Shown here piece by piece: positions 14,286 to 27,098 of a DNA stretch of 64,000 bases; within the stretch, counting starts at the first letter, position 1, and the number at the start of each line of letters is the position of its first letter. The stretch is taken from the NCBI GenBank assembly GCA_021613335.1, contig JAJTWR010000473.1, forward strand, positions 198,501-262,500, given 5' to 3'. The notes under the pieces were generated by a model. The model did not search any database and was not told the origin of the DNA. It was given only the letters and a program-made list of their open reading frames with translations. The position numbers were made by a program, and so were the translations under genes. The DNA comes from Whitmania pigra. Its lineage: Eukaryota > Annelida > Clitellata > Hirudinida > Haemopidae.

Positions 14286-15557
14286 ATTCGTGACAAACTC
14301 ATAATAATTCATCTTAATAAACAAAATCGTCCGATATTTGAGGCATTTTTGTGGTTTAATCTTGCTGCTCATAAAATACTTATACTTAAGAAACAGTAAT
14401 GTTTTCACATTCTATGGCAAACGTTTCTCTATGAATGCCATTTAGAACTGATTTCACTATCACTCGGAAAGTGATACTGAAAAAGACTTGGACTGAAAGG
14501 TGGTCCATCCACCCATCCATCCACTCCAAGTTTACCATGCTTTCCAGAAAGAAAGGGTCATCCGAGACACCTATACGTTTCTTATACTTGTCCTCTTGTT
14601 TTCTCAGTTTTTCCCAAGAGAAAACCCTCGTAAAATTTTAAGAGGTGACCTGCTTCCTTCTATCCTAAAGTCAAGTGACCCAAGAAGTCTGAAATTTTCT
14701 TGAGACTTTGATTAAGGTTGATTAACAAAGGTAGGTAATGAAACAATAGCAAACACAAGCTTTATATGTGCAAAATCTTGATGATGGAATTGCAAACATA
14801 TAACAGCATTCATCACTGAATTTGCATGCTAGCATTCCAAATAGTCTTAAGAAGTTGAAGATAAGCAGAAAATTACACTTTTAATACGTTAGAAAGTTTC
14901 ATATCTAAACATATATTTTGTACGTCGGCCCCAGCCCCTTACAAAATATGTGACTACGAAATGGTCAATCCCTAACTGTCATCGATTTGCCGTTTTTAAA
15001 TTTAACGACGAGGGGAGTATGCAAACGGCCTTTTAATTATACAAACTCATGGGGCTCAAACATTCAAAAAGGTGTTTTATTTCTTCAAAAAAGTTAAAAA
15101 TTTCTTGTCCCAGAGTAAACTTGCAAAAAATGTAACAGGCTGAACAACCGCAGAAATGCTCGTACAGAATTTGGAATCAGGGAATGGCATGTGCAATGCA
15201 CATTGTGCATGGCTCTTTAGGGATGGTTTCAGATATGCGCAAATGCGACAAGTGTTTATTTAGATTTACAACTTCGTTGTAATTAAACATCTTGTAATTG
15301 AATTTATTATTAAACTGTTTAATTAAAATTCTATTATTAATTTATTTACAGCTAGACCAACTTTTACTGAATTTAATTAAAAAATAATTAAATTTTATTT
15401 TAATATTCAGAATCTTTTTCGCTTCGGATTTATAAGGTCGTTCAAAAAAATATAAAAAAAAGTAACAAGTCAAATTGTGGTCATTTGGTCAGAGCCTGCA
15501 TTGTCTAGATTGAATCTCAAATCATTTTGGTAAATCATCCAACATAAAAATACCGAA

Positions 15558-17475
15558 ATGGGTTTCAGTAACATTGAGATGTTCTTCGAGACTTATCACA
15601 TACTCAACGACACGAAAGTTGTTGAATGCAGGACGATGTCCACTGTCGTCAACAAATGGACGAATGTTCAATACACGCTCACAACTCTCCCATTGTATCC
15701 CGAATATAAATTCGCTAAGGCTAATCAAGAGTTGGGCGTGTTGGCGATCTGTTCTTCTCACGCAAACCTTGTACATCTTGAGGATTACTACTACGAAGGA
15801 AATTACGTAAACATCATCACGGAAAAGTTGAGTTATGGATCGTTGAGAGATTATTTACTGCTCAATGGGCCTGTTTCTGAGCAATTGGCTGCAAGAGTCA
15901 TAAAAGGAATAGCAGGTGGCTTGCATCATCTCCACCAATGCAATATTGCCCACAGAAACTTGAAATTAGAAAATATTTGTTGTTGCGATGACGAGAAATT
16001 TCCTGTGAAACTGAGTGGATTTGAAATGGCGGTGAGGAGTGAAGAACAACTTCTCGAAAATAACGACGACATGCTGTCAAACTTCCTAACAACTCCTTCA
16101 TACGTGGCTCCCGAGGTTGCCAAGCAGTTCTTCAATATCAATGGGTTTTATAGCAAGCAATGCGACATGTGGAATTTGGGAGCAATCATGTTCGAAATTC
16201 TTAGTGGATCGAAGCCATATACAAACTCTGGAAATTGTCCATGTTGTACTAACGATTCTTGCCTCGTCTGCTTGAGCACGATCTTTGCCGAAATCATGGG
16301 AGGAAATCCTGATATGCCGATTACATGGTACTACATTTCCCCTGAAGGCAGGGACCTCATTTCAAAGTTGCTAGAAAAAGATCCAGTAAAACGCTACACT
16401 CCGGAAAAAGTCTTGCAGCATCCTTGGATCAAGAAATATGGAAAGACATTCGAAGAGACGTATACAGAAACGGTATATGACATCACAGAGCAACCCACAA
16501 TTAAACCAACGCTCTCGAAAATACTCTAGATATAACATTGACGTATGAAACAGACGATATACAGTCGGACAGCCCGAATGACGCTTTCAACTTAAAATAC
16601 CAACTCACAGAGGAGATCCTTGGCACAGGTATGACTGGTGGCATTAAAACAGTCGTCAACAAATTCACGAAGCGCCAATACGCTTTGAAAACCAATGACA
16701 TGAAAGACTTGAAAGGAATCGAAAATGCCAAAGTAGAATTGGATATATTGTCACTGGTAGTAGGTCATCCGAACTTTGTACAGATGGAAGATTATTATTT
16801 TGAAGATTCCCATTTGCACATAGTCATGGAAAAACTAAACCATGGATCGCTGTTTGATCTTCTTGGGGTCGACGGATTACTGGAAGAGAAGGACACAGCA
16901 AATGTTATAAGAGACATAGCAGCGGCTTTGAAATATCTTCACCAATTCGACATAGCACACAGGGATGTGAAAAAAGAAAATATCATGTGTTCAAGTGAGA
17001 ATATATTTCCTGTCAAGCTCATTGACTTCGGATTAGCAATGGGAGCATCGAGGAAACCGTGTTGTAATGATCATGGAAATGATATTTTCAATTCATGTGT
17101 GGGAACTCCATCGTACATGGCTCCAGAACTTGCTGAGTCATACTTTGGAAGCGACAATCATTCAACCAAAATGTGTGACATGTGGAGTTTAGGTGTTCTT
17201 TTATTCGAAATGATCTATGGAGAGTTGCCATTTGCACCAAGTGGTAAGTGTGATTGCCCCTATCAAAATTGCAATGACTGTCTTGCTTCAATTTTCAAAT
17301 CTATTGTGGAAGAGAAATACCGTGTGAGCAGTGAATACGAAAATTTCGTGTCAGAAGGAGCGAAAGACCTGATTTCGAAACTTTTGGAAAGAATCCAAAG
17401 AAGCGGCTAACAGCTGGTCAAGTTTTGAATCATCCTTGGATCCTGGAACATGTGGACTTCACAGAATCCGATTAA
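15558..17475 (+). CDS. MNK-like pseudokinase-kinase protein, copy 2 (with apparent frameshifts)
   Basis: Second copy of the tandem-domain kinase gene, with the same ATG context and the same stop (TCCGATTAA). The pseudokinase domain reads uninterrupted from 15558: HRN at residues 132-134, SGF at about 153-155, APE at 184-186, cysteine insert at 227-238. It lacks one C near 16510 compared with copy 1, which causes a stop at 16527-16529. The frame resumes from 16538 with the linker (SDSPND) and the complete kinase domain (HRD, DFG, APE). One A is missing near 17391, which shifts the last 25 or so codons. Both losses are in short homopolymers. The intact regions of the two copies differ by only a handful of residues, for example SDEQ/SEEQ and IVCL/LVCL. 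If the indels are sequencing errors, both genes are intact; if real, each is broken at different places. Confidence 0.75.
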
Positions 17476-18047
17476 AACTAATTCAATAAGCGCTTGCAAT
17501 TTTATTTAATTAAAATATCACTTGTGGCTTTTTAATAAACAACATGATGTTATTTAAGGTTGATTGAATAAAAGGATTGTAAACAATTAAACACATATGA
17601 CTAATAATGAATGTATAACGAACGGAGATGATTAGGTCACGTAATACTCTAGCAGGGCAGAAAGTGATTTCGGTGGTTCAAACTCATATTTTTTCTAGTT
17701 ATAAGTTATATTACAATTTCTTACAATATATTTGGACGACAATTAATGGAAAGAAGCATCTGATATTTTATACGATGTATGGCTGGATTAAAAGAATATC
17801 AGTTTGTCTGGTTTGAAGTACAAAGTCTGAAAAACGTTTGAACTAACTGCCTCTATGAAATTTCCCGACCAGTACTCTAATTCGAGCGGATTAATTCGTC
17901 GCTTTACAGAAACATCATACAATTGCGTAAAATAACACTGTCTTTTTCGTCGATATTATTCAAAATAATCTTCACTGTCATCATCATCATTGCCACACAG
18001 ATAATAAGTTGGGTTCCATTGATACATAGGCACTGTATGTATAGTCA

Positions 18048-19140
18048 TCTTGTATTGTGTCTGCTAACAGCTTGCAAAAGTCCGAACGTCTTCACGTTGA
18101 AATAAAAAGATTCTACGGGCTTTAACGGCGGTGTTGGCCTTTTTGATGCTGGCGATCTTGCTGATGGTGACCTCGATGGTACACCTGCCTCTTGCATGTG
18201 TTATAAAAAGTGACCTTTCCCGTTCCAGTACTACTAGGTGCAATTCGTAGCAGGATGTCACAGACAATTCAACGAATACCAATTGGGGCAGAACATTTAA
18301 AATAGATTTATTTTTAGAAAAGGTGTCATTTTTATATTTGTCTGTTATGACAATATAATTAATACTAAAAAATGTTTAATATTTTTACCATTAGAATAAT
18401 ATGCATTGTGTTAATAATTATTGTAATGTTTCTTCAAAGTTATGTCAAGAATTAGTATTAACTAAAGTTATGATACCGTATAAAATAATTTTATAATCAG
18501 GAATCTCAAATTCTCAAATGGGACATTCAGTTTATTTCGACGCTACTCCAACGTTGTAATAAGGCAATCAGTGACGAGTAGTATTTCAAATCAAATGATT
18601 TAAAATCGCGACATAAAATCCTGTTTGTGATTTATGTTTAAGTAGATTTGAAATCATTATTTTTGTATGATTTTGATAATTATTTCAATTCAGTTTTTGG
18701 TTGATGATTGATGTTTTTTTTTCCTATCTAAAAATCACGAAATCATTTTAAAATATATAAATTTAAAATAAGTAAGTATTTAAAGTATTTAAATAACCTT
18801 TTCTATGTCTAAATAACCTTATCAAGTCTGCCAATTTATTTCGAAGCACTTTAAAATGAAGGTTTTTGATCATTTTTTTAGTTCCACTTTTTAAGATTGA
18901 AAATTTGTTCTCATCTAAAAATCTCTTAATCTAATTTATTTTTTAAATATGTAAATTAAACATACACCTATAAATATTCTTTTCCATGACATTTTTATCA
19001 ACTCTCCCACTTTATTTTAAGCATGTTAAAATGGAGGTTTTTAAATTAGTTTCACTATTGAGTCGTGTCTATAGATCTTTTAAGTTTTAATATTTCTATT
19101 GTACGAATTTTTTTTTGTGAAGAATTTTCTACAACGAATT
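18048..19140 (+). repeat. right flank of the kinase array (third partial flank copy)
   Basis: 18048-18108 matches 13527-13590; 18270-18640 matches 8440-8770; and 18640-19140 is a diverged, partly self-duplicated version of 8810-9080 and 13610-13860. The order suggests that a further array unit once stood here and has lost its kinase gene. A minus-strand open frame at 18064-18282 lies across these junctions and is not recognised. Confidence 0.7.
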
Positions 19141-19325
19141 ATCCGGTCACGCTTTGAGCTCCCACGTTCACATTTTTGCATCCTTCCTAGTTTTAGTTCT
19201 TATTCAATCTTTGCCAGCTTGTGATATTCTTCTTTCGACCATCGACCTTGGAGTGATTCTTGCCTGCTCTTAGTTCGTGGTATTCCATTGGTTGAGCACG
19301 GTTTTGGTAGATCTTTAAGCCTCGA

Positions 19326-19634
<309 letters not shown>

Positions 19635-20029
19635 TTAACGTATTCAATGTTATTATTATTATTGTTATTACTATTTTTATCATCATCATTACTTTTATCA
19701 TTTTTATTATCTTATAATGACATCACATCAATAAATGATTTTTTCCAACGTACCCCTTGATGATCATTAACAAAAACAATAAAAACAATTATTCGCATCC
19801 GCATTTTCCATTAATTGAAAATAATAAATATTTTTTAAAAATTGAAATGATAAATATTTTCGAGCAATGTTTTTACGAACCTGTCATCTATTCTAATATT
19901 CCTGCTTAATACGTTCAGAAAATCCATCCTCATTTGTAGCAATCAATGCTTGTTTACACCTTCAGTTTTTGCCCACCTGGTCAATCATTACTCGCTAGTG
20001 TATCTCGCCGGGAGATGTCGTTGAGTACC

Positions 20030-20190
20030 TTGAAAAAAATTATCTTTTTAATTCTTACCGTACAAATACAAGATGTACTTGTCAAGTACAAAGAATAAGT
20101 ACAAAAACAAGAACACTGGATTACAAAGGGGATGGAAGACGTCCAAGGGAGTACAAGTACATAGGACAGTGTAGGGAGTTCAAGGAGTAC
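20030..20190. repeat. cluster of AAGTACA/GAGTAC words
   Basis: The tetramer GTAC occurs about eight times within 160 bases, usually as (A/G)AGTACA or AAGTACAA. There is no fixed period. It could be a degraded minisatellite or a binding-site cluster. Confidence 0.4.
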
Positions 20191-20248
20191 ATTCGAGAAA
20201 GTTAATTATTGAAAAAAGAAAATGAATGTTATAAGAATTGTTGATTGG

Positions 20249-20437
<189 letters not shown>

Positions 20438-20933
20438 ATTGGTATTAGTATTTATGGGTATTGGTTTCACAAACTCGCTCAATGCATGGAAGTTAAAAAT
20501 TTTAAATTAAATTAGATTCGCTAAAATAATATAAAATGTTTACCTTTGACGACTATGACGGCAATGACAATGATGATAACGATGACAACGGCGGTGACAA
20601 TGACGGCAATGACGCTGACGATAACAATAATGATGACGATGACGATGACGTCTAGCAGAAAGCCAATGGATGGATGCCTGGAAGCATGAAATGCAGCCGA
20701 TGCATTCAGAGGTCGCTTATTGCTTGTCGTGTCATCATGGCTTTTATTGTCACGTTCTGTCAATCAAATGCAGCTCATTGTCTTCAGAAGTGGTCACGTG
20801 GGTGGCTGATATTATCGTATTAGCATTATTTATTTGTTTATTTATATATTAATTTAGTTGTAATTTAGTTGTTTGTATAATTTATTTAGTTTCATTTTGT
20901 TCATTCATTCATTCATTCATTTATTCATTCGAT

Positions 20934-20965
<32 letters not shown>

Positions 20966-21616
20966 TGATGATGACGACGACGACGATGATGATGACGACG
21001 ACGACGACGATGACGATGATGATGATAGTACTCATCTTCATTATGAATAAATTGGTTAATCGATAAATAAAACGTGTGCATTCTGTAAAATGAGTTCCAA
21101 ACATTCGGCCAACATTAATTTACAAAAAGCCACTTTTATTTTGACATTTTATCCATTTATCGTTCATTATTCGGGTTAATTCAAACAATGGAAACGCTAA
21201 AGGCATAGAATTGGATACGTGATGTGTTCCATACATCAGGAGGCTCCTGTGTATGATCACCAACATCAAAGTCATCATCGTCATCATCATCACCCACATC
21301 ATTATCAATTCATCAGATAATTCATTACTCAATTCATAAATAAATCCACCAACGAATCAATCATCCAATCAATAAATTAATCAATTAATTCATAATCAAT
21401 CAATTAATCCATCAATCAGTCAATTAACGACAAGAAATTGATCAATTTCCAGTTTTAAAACAATTTGATGTGAACCTCTTGAGTGAAACGAATTAAGAAT
21501 GAAATTGGAAATTAATTTCAGTCATCATTCGATCCTCGGGTCGTTAAATCTTTATACTTCGGTGGACATTATGTTTGAACTCTGACTTAATTTCCATAAA
21601 AAAAAAAGTGGACGGA

Positions 21617-22046
21617 TGGACGGATGGACAGATGGATGGATGGATGGATGGATGGATGGATGGATGGATGGATGGATGGATGGATGGATGGATGGATGGA
21701 TGGATGGATGGATGGATGGATGGATGGATGGATGGATGGATGGATGGATGGATGGATGGATGGATGGATGGATGGATGGATGGATGGATGGAGGATGGAT
21801 GGATGGATGGATGGATGGATGGATGGATGGATGGATGGATGGATGGATGGATGGATGGATGGATGGATGGATGGATGGATGGATGGATGGATGGATGGAT
21901 GATGGATGGATGGATGGATGGATGGATGGATGGATGGATGGATGGATGGATGGATGGATGGATGGATGGATGGATGGATGGATGGATGGATGGATGGATG
22001 GATGGATGGATGGATGGATGGATGGATGATGGACGAATGGACGAAT
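21617..22046. repeat. (ATGG)n tetranucleotide array, about 430 bp
   Basis: Over a hundred copies of GGAT/ATGG with only two internal slips (near 21792 and 21900). All three frames are open and read Met-Asp-Gly-Trp repeats, and the other strand reads His-Pro-Ser-Ile repeats; none is a gene. Confidence 0.97.
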
Positions 22047-22144
22047 GGACGGACGAATGAACAACATCGTCAAAAAGAAGAAAAATCAGAAATGAACATC
22101 CAATTGTAAGACTCGGTCAAATTATTAGGCGCTAAATAAATGAT

Positions 22145-22215
22145 TTTCACGTCACGAGCACCTGTAGCCGTGCTAGGGAGGGTCCATATTTTGGCGCCTC
22201 TGGTTTGACGTGAAA
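22145..22215. repeat. inverted repeat with GC-richer loop
   Basis: The arms TTTCACGTCA (22145-22154) and TGACGTGAAA (22206-22215) are perfect complements around a 51-base loop. The loop has its own small stem (AGCAC/GTGCT). It may be a foldback element or an active hairpin; each arm contains a CRE-like half site. Confidence 0.55.
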
Positions 22216-22345
22216 TACGACTACTTAATGACTGGATATCCACGCAATTGGTTCTGCTTCTCCCAAGAATCCATCACTATTACGGAATGGTGCGACGCCA
22301 CTTGTAGATTACACAATTACTGTGTAATTAACTTTTTAAAATGGC

Positions 22346-22475
22346 CCAATTACGTTTGCTTGTTTGTTTGCTCGATTGTATGTTTATCTATCTGCTTGTT
22401 TGTCTGTCTGTATGTTTGCTTGCTTGTCTTATTGCTTGCATGTTTGTATATTTATCGATCTGTCTGTCTGTGTGG
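22346..22475. repeat. degenerate TTTG/CTGT tetranucleotide repeat
   Basis: Imperfect pyrimidine-rich TGTTTGCT/CTGTCTGT words fill this interval. The Cys/Leu/Val-rich open frame across it is an artefact. Confidence 0.8.
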
Positions 22476-22899
22476 TTGAATGTTTTAAATTTGTAATTAA
22501 TTATTTTATGGCATTAGGATTGTGTGTTACGAAAAGGCTGTAATGGCAAGAGTCATATTATAACATGAAGACCACTGTTTGCACTGCCGCTGACATCCTT
22601 GAGTAGGAGCGATACATAAATGGTTAACGAAAGGTGCTTATGACTCATGTCCAAATCATCTCAGTTATGCAACGGAATATAATCAATAATAAAAAATTGA
22701 TGACTCCAGGCCTGTTGTAATAAGCTACATAAATAAGCCTATAATGACAACTGATCAGCCCTGATTAAATGCAGATTAATCTCCTGTTTTGATGTAGTTT
22801 TTGGATTAAATGCTTCAAATCTCATATAAGTAATAATGTCAATTGAAAGTAATGGATTGATAATATAAATAAATAAAAACAACAGCTATCTTATTGCAC

Positions 22900-23094
22900 T
22901 TAAGAATTTCCATAAAGTTTGTTCATATTCTCCGACTCCTGCAAGTGAAGCACTGATGGAATGGTCTTTCCATCCTTTGAAACGTCTTCACGGTCCATTG
23001 GCTCTGTGGATGCTGCGATATCATTGCGGTATGATGGTCGAATGTAATGGACCAATTGAAAACTTATTTCTCTCAATAACGTAAACGATGGCAT
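22900..23094 (-). CDS. small open frame, 64 codons, unknown
   Basis: An ATG-to-TAA frame in unique, less AT-rich sequence between repeat tracts. The product starts MPSFTLLREISFQLVHYIRP and has a hydrophilic second half (PMDREDVSKDGKTIPS) without low complexity. A TTTATAAAAG sequence sits about 15-25 bases upstream of the ATG on this strand. I do not recognise it and no flanking splice signals are clear; it may be chance. Confidence 0.3.
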   Translation of the reverse strand: MPSFTLLREISFQLVHYIRPSYRNDIAASTEPMDREDVSKDGKTIPSVLHLQESENMNKLYGNS

Positions 23095-23708
23095 GAAATG
23101 ACTTTTATAAACTTTTTGTTTTTTTGCATTTTATTTATTTTGTTAAAAAATCTTATAGCGGCCCCGTAAGAATAAATGCATTGCTTTATTTATCTTTCAT
23201 TTCAGATTTTCCTGTCCAAAGAATCTCAAAGAGCCTCAAAAATTAATTTTAAAAAGAAAATATTGCTTGCCATATTATTTTTAAAATTTTCGATAAATTC
23301 GTCCGTGGATTGCGATTTTAATAATTATGCGTTCAACATTGAAGACTTTATTTAACCTACAATGTGTAAAATAAATATCACATTTTTTGCTATTTATAAT
23401 CACGTTACAATATTCTAAAATTATTTTTTTTAAGTTAATTTTTTCACTTTTTTAAATAATTTATTGATTTGTTCGGCCTTGTTTTTTTACTGAATATCGG
23501 CGACAAAAACAAAATAAACAAGTCATTTTTTAAAGTTGATAAATCAATGGCATCCTGTTTTGAAACTCGAAACGTGATGCACGCATAACATGTGCAACAA
23601 TATATTTTCTAAATTTTAGAACGACTTCTATGCAGCTTCTTTTATGACCCAAAGATTGGAAAGTTGAAAGAAGAGAAAAAATACAAACAATACAAAGGTC
23701 ATCAAGGT

Positions 23709-24778
23709 ATGTATGTTTATTCAACCGGAATCCCAACAAAACTTGATCACATCAACAACATCAGCAACAACAATAACACGGGTCTGGAACAGTTTCTAAT
23801 GGGCCCGTATCCAATCGGAGCTAGCAAAGGTACTAACCAGTAAAACTGTTAAACATTATGTCTAAAATTAATTCTTAATTTAGAGAATAAATTCAAAATT
23901 TCATCATACTTCCAGAAACGTGGACCCTTTTTTTGATCACATTGTCCTCTCTCGGATTTGGACTCGCATTTCTAGTCGGACTCCTTGCGTTCCTTGTGAA
24001 ACGATGCCTTACGAGATCACAGACACACACCGCTCCTCAAGACTCCAATGCTTCTCTCCTCAATTCAAGTCACAATTCCAGTCTTCCAAAATCATCAGGC
24101 CCCGAAGAAAATAGAGCGACAGTCTCTGTGGATCAGCGACAAAGTTCAGAGAAAATCCACACAGATGACAATCACGAGGAAGTTCTGAAAGTCTCAGAAA
24201 GCACACAGCTTATTTTGCCTGACTTAGGCATTCCATCCAAAGTCTCTTTACTTTCTTTAAACAAAGAACCTAAGGAGAGCGGGGTGTCTGAGACAAGCAT
24301 CAGTTCCCGTCAGTTCAGTTTGGAAGACGAATTTCTAATGGAGGAAAGCAACTCAATCATCGCATGGCTCCACGACAACAACAACAACGAAACTGCAGGT
24401 AGCGAACTGGACTTGAGTAGTATCATAAAAGAGGGGCAGACCGTAATGGAGAACGGCTCTGACGTTATAAAAAAATTCGAGGCCATCGAGAAAGAACTAT
24501 GCCGTGTCAATACAGACGCTGATGACATGATGCATTGCATAAACAATGCCAAACGAAGCGATAAGATCAGCCAGATAATTTCCCAGCCTTTATACCCATT
24601 CCCTTACCGCTTGACAGATGTTAGTCTGTCTAAAGATGCCATTGAATCTACCGAATCCGCTACGAAGGTGAACGATAGATGGGGGTCAGTGCACAATTCT
24701 GACAACTTTGACGAGTGGAGTTTTGATGGCCAGCTGGGAAATAACGCTGCCTTTGAAGACGGTTATGAGGATAATTAA
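23709..24778 (+). CDS. single-pass membrane protein, family not recognised (paralogue A)
   Basis: Two exons, 23709-23829 and 23916-24778, joined by a GT-AG intron of 86 bp with phase 1 on both sides, giving about 327 residues. The short N-terminal part (residues 1-43) has two N-glycosylation sequons (NIS, NNT). It is followed by a hydrophobic segment at about 44-68 (SSLGFGLAFLVGLLAFLV) and then KRCLTR, so an N-outside, C-inside topology is likely. There is no cleavable signal. The cytoplasmic tail is Ser/Glu/Asp-rich. A block near residues 230-265 (a charged helix ending DADDMM, then IN..K.SDK) and a C-terminal NFDEWSFD motif are shared with the next gene. AATAAA follows at about 24898. The pair lies in the same orientation 730 bp apart, as expected of a tandem duplicate. 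Function unknown. Confidence 0.75.
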
Positions 24779-25504
24779 ATTTATTTTCAAGCTCCCAGCT
24801 TGCTCTCATTTAAGGTTATTAGCACGAGTTATTTTTTTTACTGATTAAATTGGATCAAAAATACCGATCAGGGATATGAAGTAATATTCACTGGATTAAA
24901 TAAAGACATAACTAGTCGATTCAGGAAATACCAGAAATATGTTTATTTATCTCATTACTTTAACATCCGTAATGCTAATTGAAAGACGGCCTTGAAGTGT
25001 GCACCAACCCAATTAAATCACTTACCATGAAAAACCTCTTTTTGGCGCGCTTATTTTAATAAGTAATACGGAAATTTAAAAAGGTAATACAATCAATTAC
25101 AGCCACAATCTGTCTTAACACATATGCGGTTGCCCTTAAAATAAATAGACATAAGGCGTACATCGATAAATCTATACAAATGCGTTTCATAAACTTCGAG
25201 AAGTACATTTTAAATATGTAAGAAAATATTTAAAAACCTTCTGATAATTTACTCTTTATCGGTAAATACAATTTTTATTTTTTTAAAAAATGTTTTGGAT
25301 GTCACTGCTGTTTTTCCTGCGACACTAGTATAGTTTTATGGATTGGTTTCGTTAATGTCTCGGTCGAAATTTGTTTTTAATCTTCAAATTAATTTGTTTT
25401 TTAGTGATTTTATAAAATTATAAGTTGAAGCGTTATTCGATTATTTTCGTGCATGCTTTTAAACTACTTTAAGTTTATGACAAGAAGAAATTTAGTAGTG
25501 GATG

Positions 25505-27098
25505 ATGTTTGGATTTGCACAAGCGACTGCCCTAAAAAGGCTGGCCAGTGAGTTTATTTAGCATGTTGCTGTCATTGAATTCAATTTTGATTTTAATCAG
25601 TTTATAAGCTAGTTGACCAGGATTAGCAAAAAAAGCATGGAATCATTTTAAACAAATGCATGGGTGTATGTTTCAAAATTCAAAAACATTTGATTGTTAA
25701 AATATGTAACCTTAAGTCTTAGAAAAATATTTTGAGTTTCAAAATCTTTTGTCATTATTTCTCGACTGTATTTCCTGAGATTTTTTCCCAGTGAGGACAA
25801 CCAATGCCATCATCATGTCAGGCTTAGGCATTGGTATTGGATCAGCCATATTATTGAGCCTGTTGAAACACCTGTTTGGAAAATCGTCAAAACTTGAAGC
25901 CATTTCGCCGCAGCAGGAAACGGAAGAAGCCGACAATGAGAAAGAGTCGCCCATGGTCTTCTTCATCACCCCCAAGAAGTCAAAGCCTCAGTCGTCTCCG
26001 ACGCCAGAAATGTCGAACAGTTTTGTGTCGACTTCGCCGTCATCTGTGGCATTTTCTCCGTCGTCGTCATCGTCATTCACAAATCAAGCTGCTGTCGATG
26101 CCCAGGTTTCTGAGATTGAACTGAAGCCTCTGCCTGAGGTGTGTGAATGATTTTGTTCATTTAGACAATTTAGAGTCTTTGAAAAGTTTTATAAAAATCT
26201 TGTTGCATCATTTTTTTTTTTAAAGCTCATGCTACTAGATGAAGAATGTCTGAGAAACAAACTGAAGGATGACTACATAGTTCTGGTGATACCCAGAAAG
26301 CAAAAATCAGAATTGGTCGGCAAAGACGACGACCAAGATCATTCGGCGTCCAAGCAACACGAACAAATCGATCTCAATTGCTCGAAACCTCTCCAATCCC
26401 AGAGAAATTCCATCGACTATTCCGACGCTTTGAACAAACTCCTCAGCCAGTCCTTGAAGAGGTGCAGCTTTTCCCAATTGCCATCCTTGGAAGAGTGGAA
26501 GAGAACTGAGAATAATGCCGTCAAACCTTGCCAAGTCTCGGAGAAGGACAAAGATGCGGACGACATCCAAGAAGGAGATTGCGACCCAGAAATCTCGACG
26601 GCTACGGAGGCAGAGGGGCCGATGGCTCAATGCAGCTCGTGGCTCGCGGGGCACGAGACTTCTTCGACCTGTTCGGAGGGTGCGTTCATGTTCACCAGTT
26701 CGGACATGAGGAGCATTTTCGAGAACGAACTGTCGATGAGCGAATCTCTCGCCAATTGCGGCTCGGACGTCATGGAGAAGCTCGCCGACATCGAGGAAAA
26801 ACTTTGCCTCGTTCACGTCGACGCCGACGACATGATGAGCTACATAAATGCCGTCAAGAAGTCAGACAAGCTTCCTGCTGGAGCTTCTTTCCTCGACCAT
26901 TTCAAGACGTCCACTCCGACCGGCGTCGATTCCAAGCCGATCGGTCGACCGGAAAAAGTTTCCGAAGACGTCTTGGCGCCAGAGTACCTGCTCGACTTTT
27001 CTCTGCCCGGGGATTTGGAGAGCCTGCCAGGCTCGAGGAATTTCGAAGAGTGGAGTTTCGAAGATGAACTCGGGGACCCGAACGACGATTCCTTCTGA
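25505..27098 (+). CDS. single-pass membrane protein, family not recognised (paralogue B)
   Basis: Three exons, 25505-25547, 25792-26138 and 26226-27098, with intron phases 1 and 0 that fit exactly, encode about 420 residues. The first donor is CA|GTGAGT and the first acceptor TTTTTTCCCAG. A hydrophobic segment spans about residues 20-41 (IIMSGLGIGIGSAILLSLL), followed by KHLFGK. A Ser/Pro-rich stretch and an acidic tail follow. Near residues 310-350 it shares with paralogue A the block GSDV..K...IE..LC.V..DADDMM..IN..K.SDK, and near the end NFEEWSFEDEL. Exon 3 is GC-rich compared with its surroundings. The first intron sits just before the membrane segment in phase 1 in both genes, which supports common descent. 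AATAAA is at about 27414. I considered mitochondrial outer-membrane anchored proteins but have no family match. Confidence 0.75.

Larger units (their letters stand above)
13615..17750 (+). repeat. tandem segmental duplication, copy 2
   Basis: Direct copy of 8820-13040 at an offset of about 4.79 kb. It starts immediately after the kinase relic with the GATTTGAAATCCTTG/T-rich flank shared by 8815 and, in degenerate form, 18640. Confidence 0.9.

Noticed and set aside
18064..18282. 72-codon minus-strand frame with a GC-rich core (SKIASIKKANTAVKARRIF)
   Set aside because: It crosses duplication junctions shared with 13527 and matches no family I know; kept only as part of the repeat flank.
21617..22046. 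CRISPR-like regular repeat
   Set aside because: The repeats are contiguous 4-bp units without spacers in a eukaryotic genome.
21552..22109. Met-Asp-Gly-Trp and His-Pro-Ser-Ile repeat proteins of 90-173 residues
   Set aside because: The (ATGG)n tetranucleotide is open in all frames on both strands; the same applies to 62544-63090 and 63103-63409.
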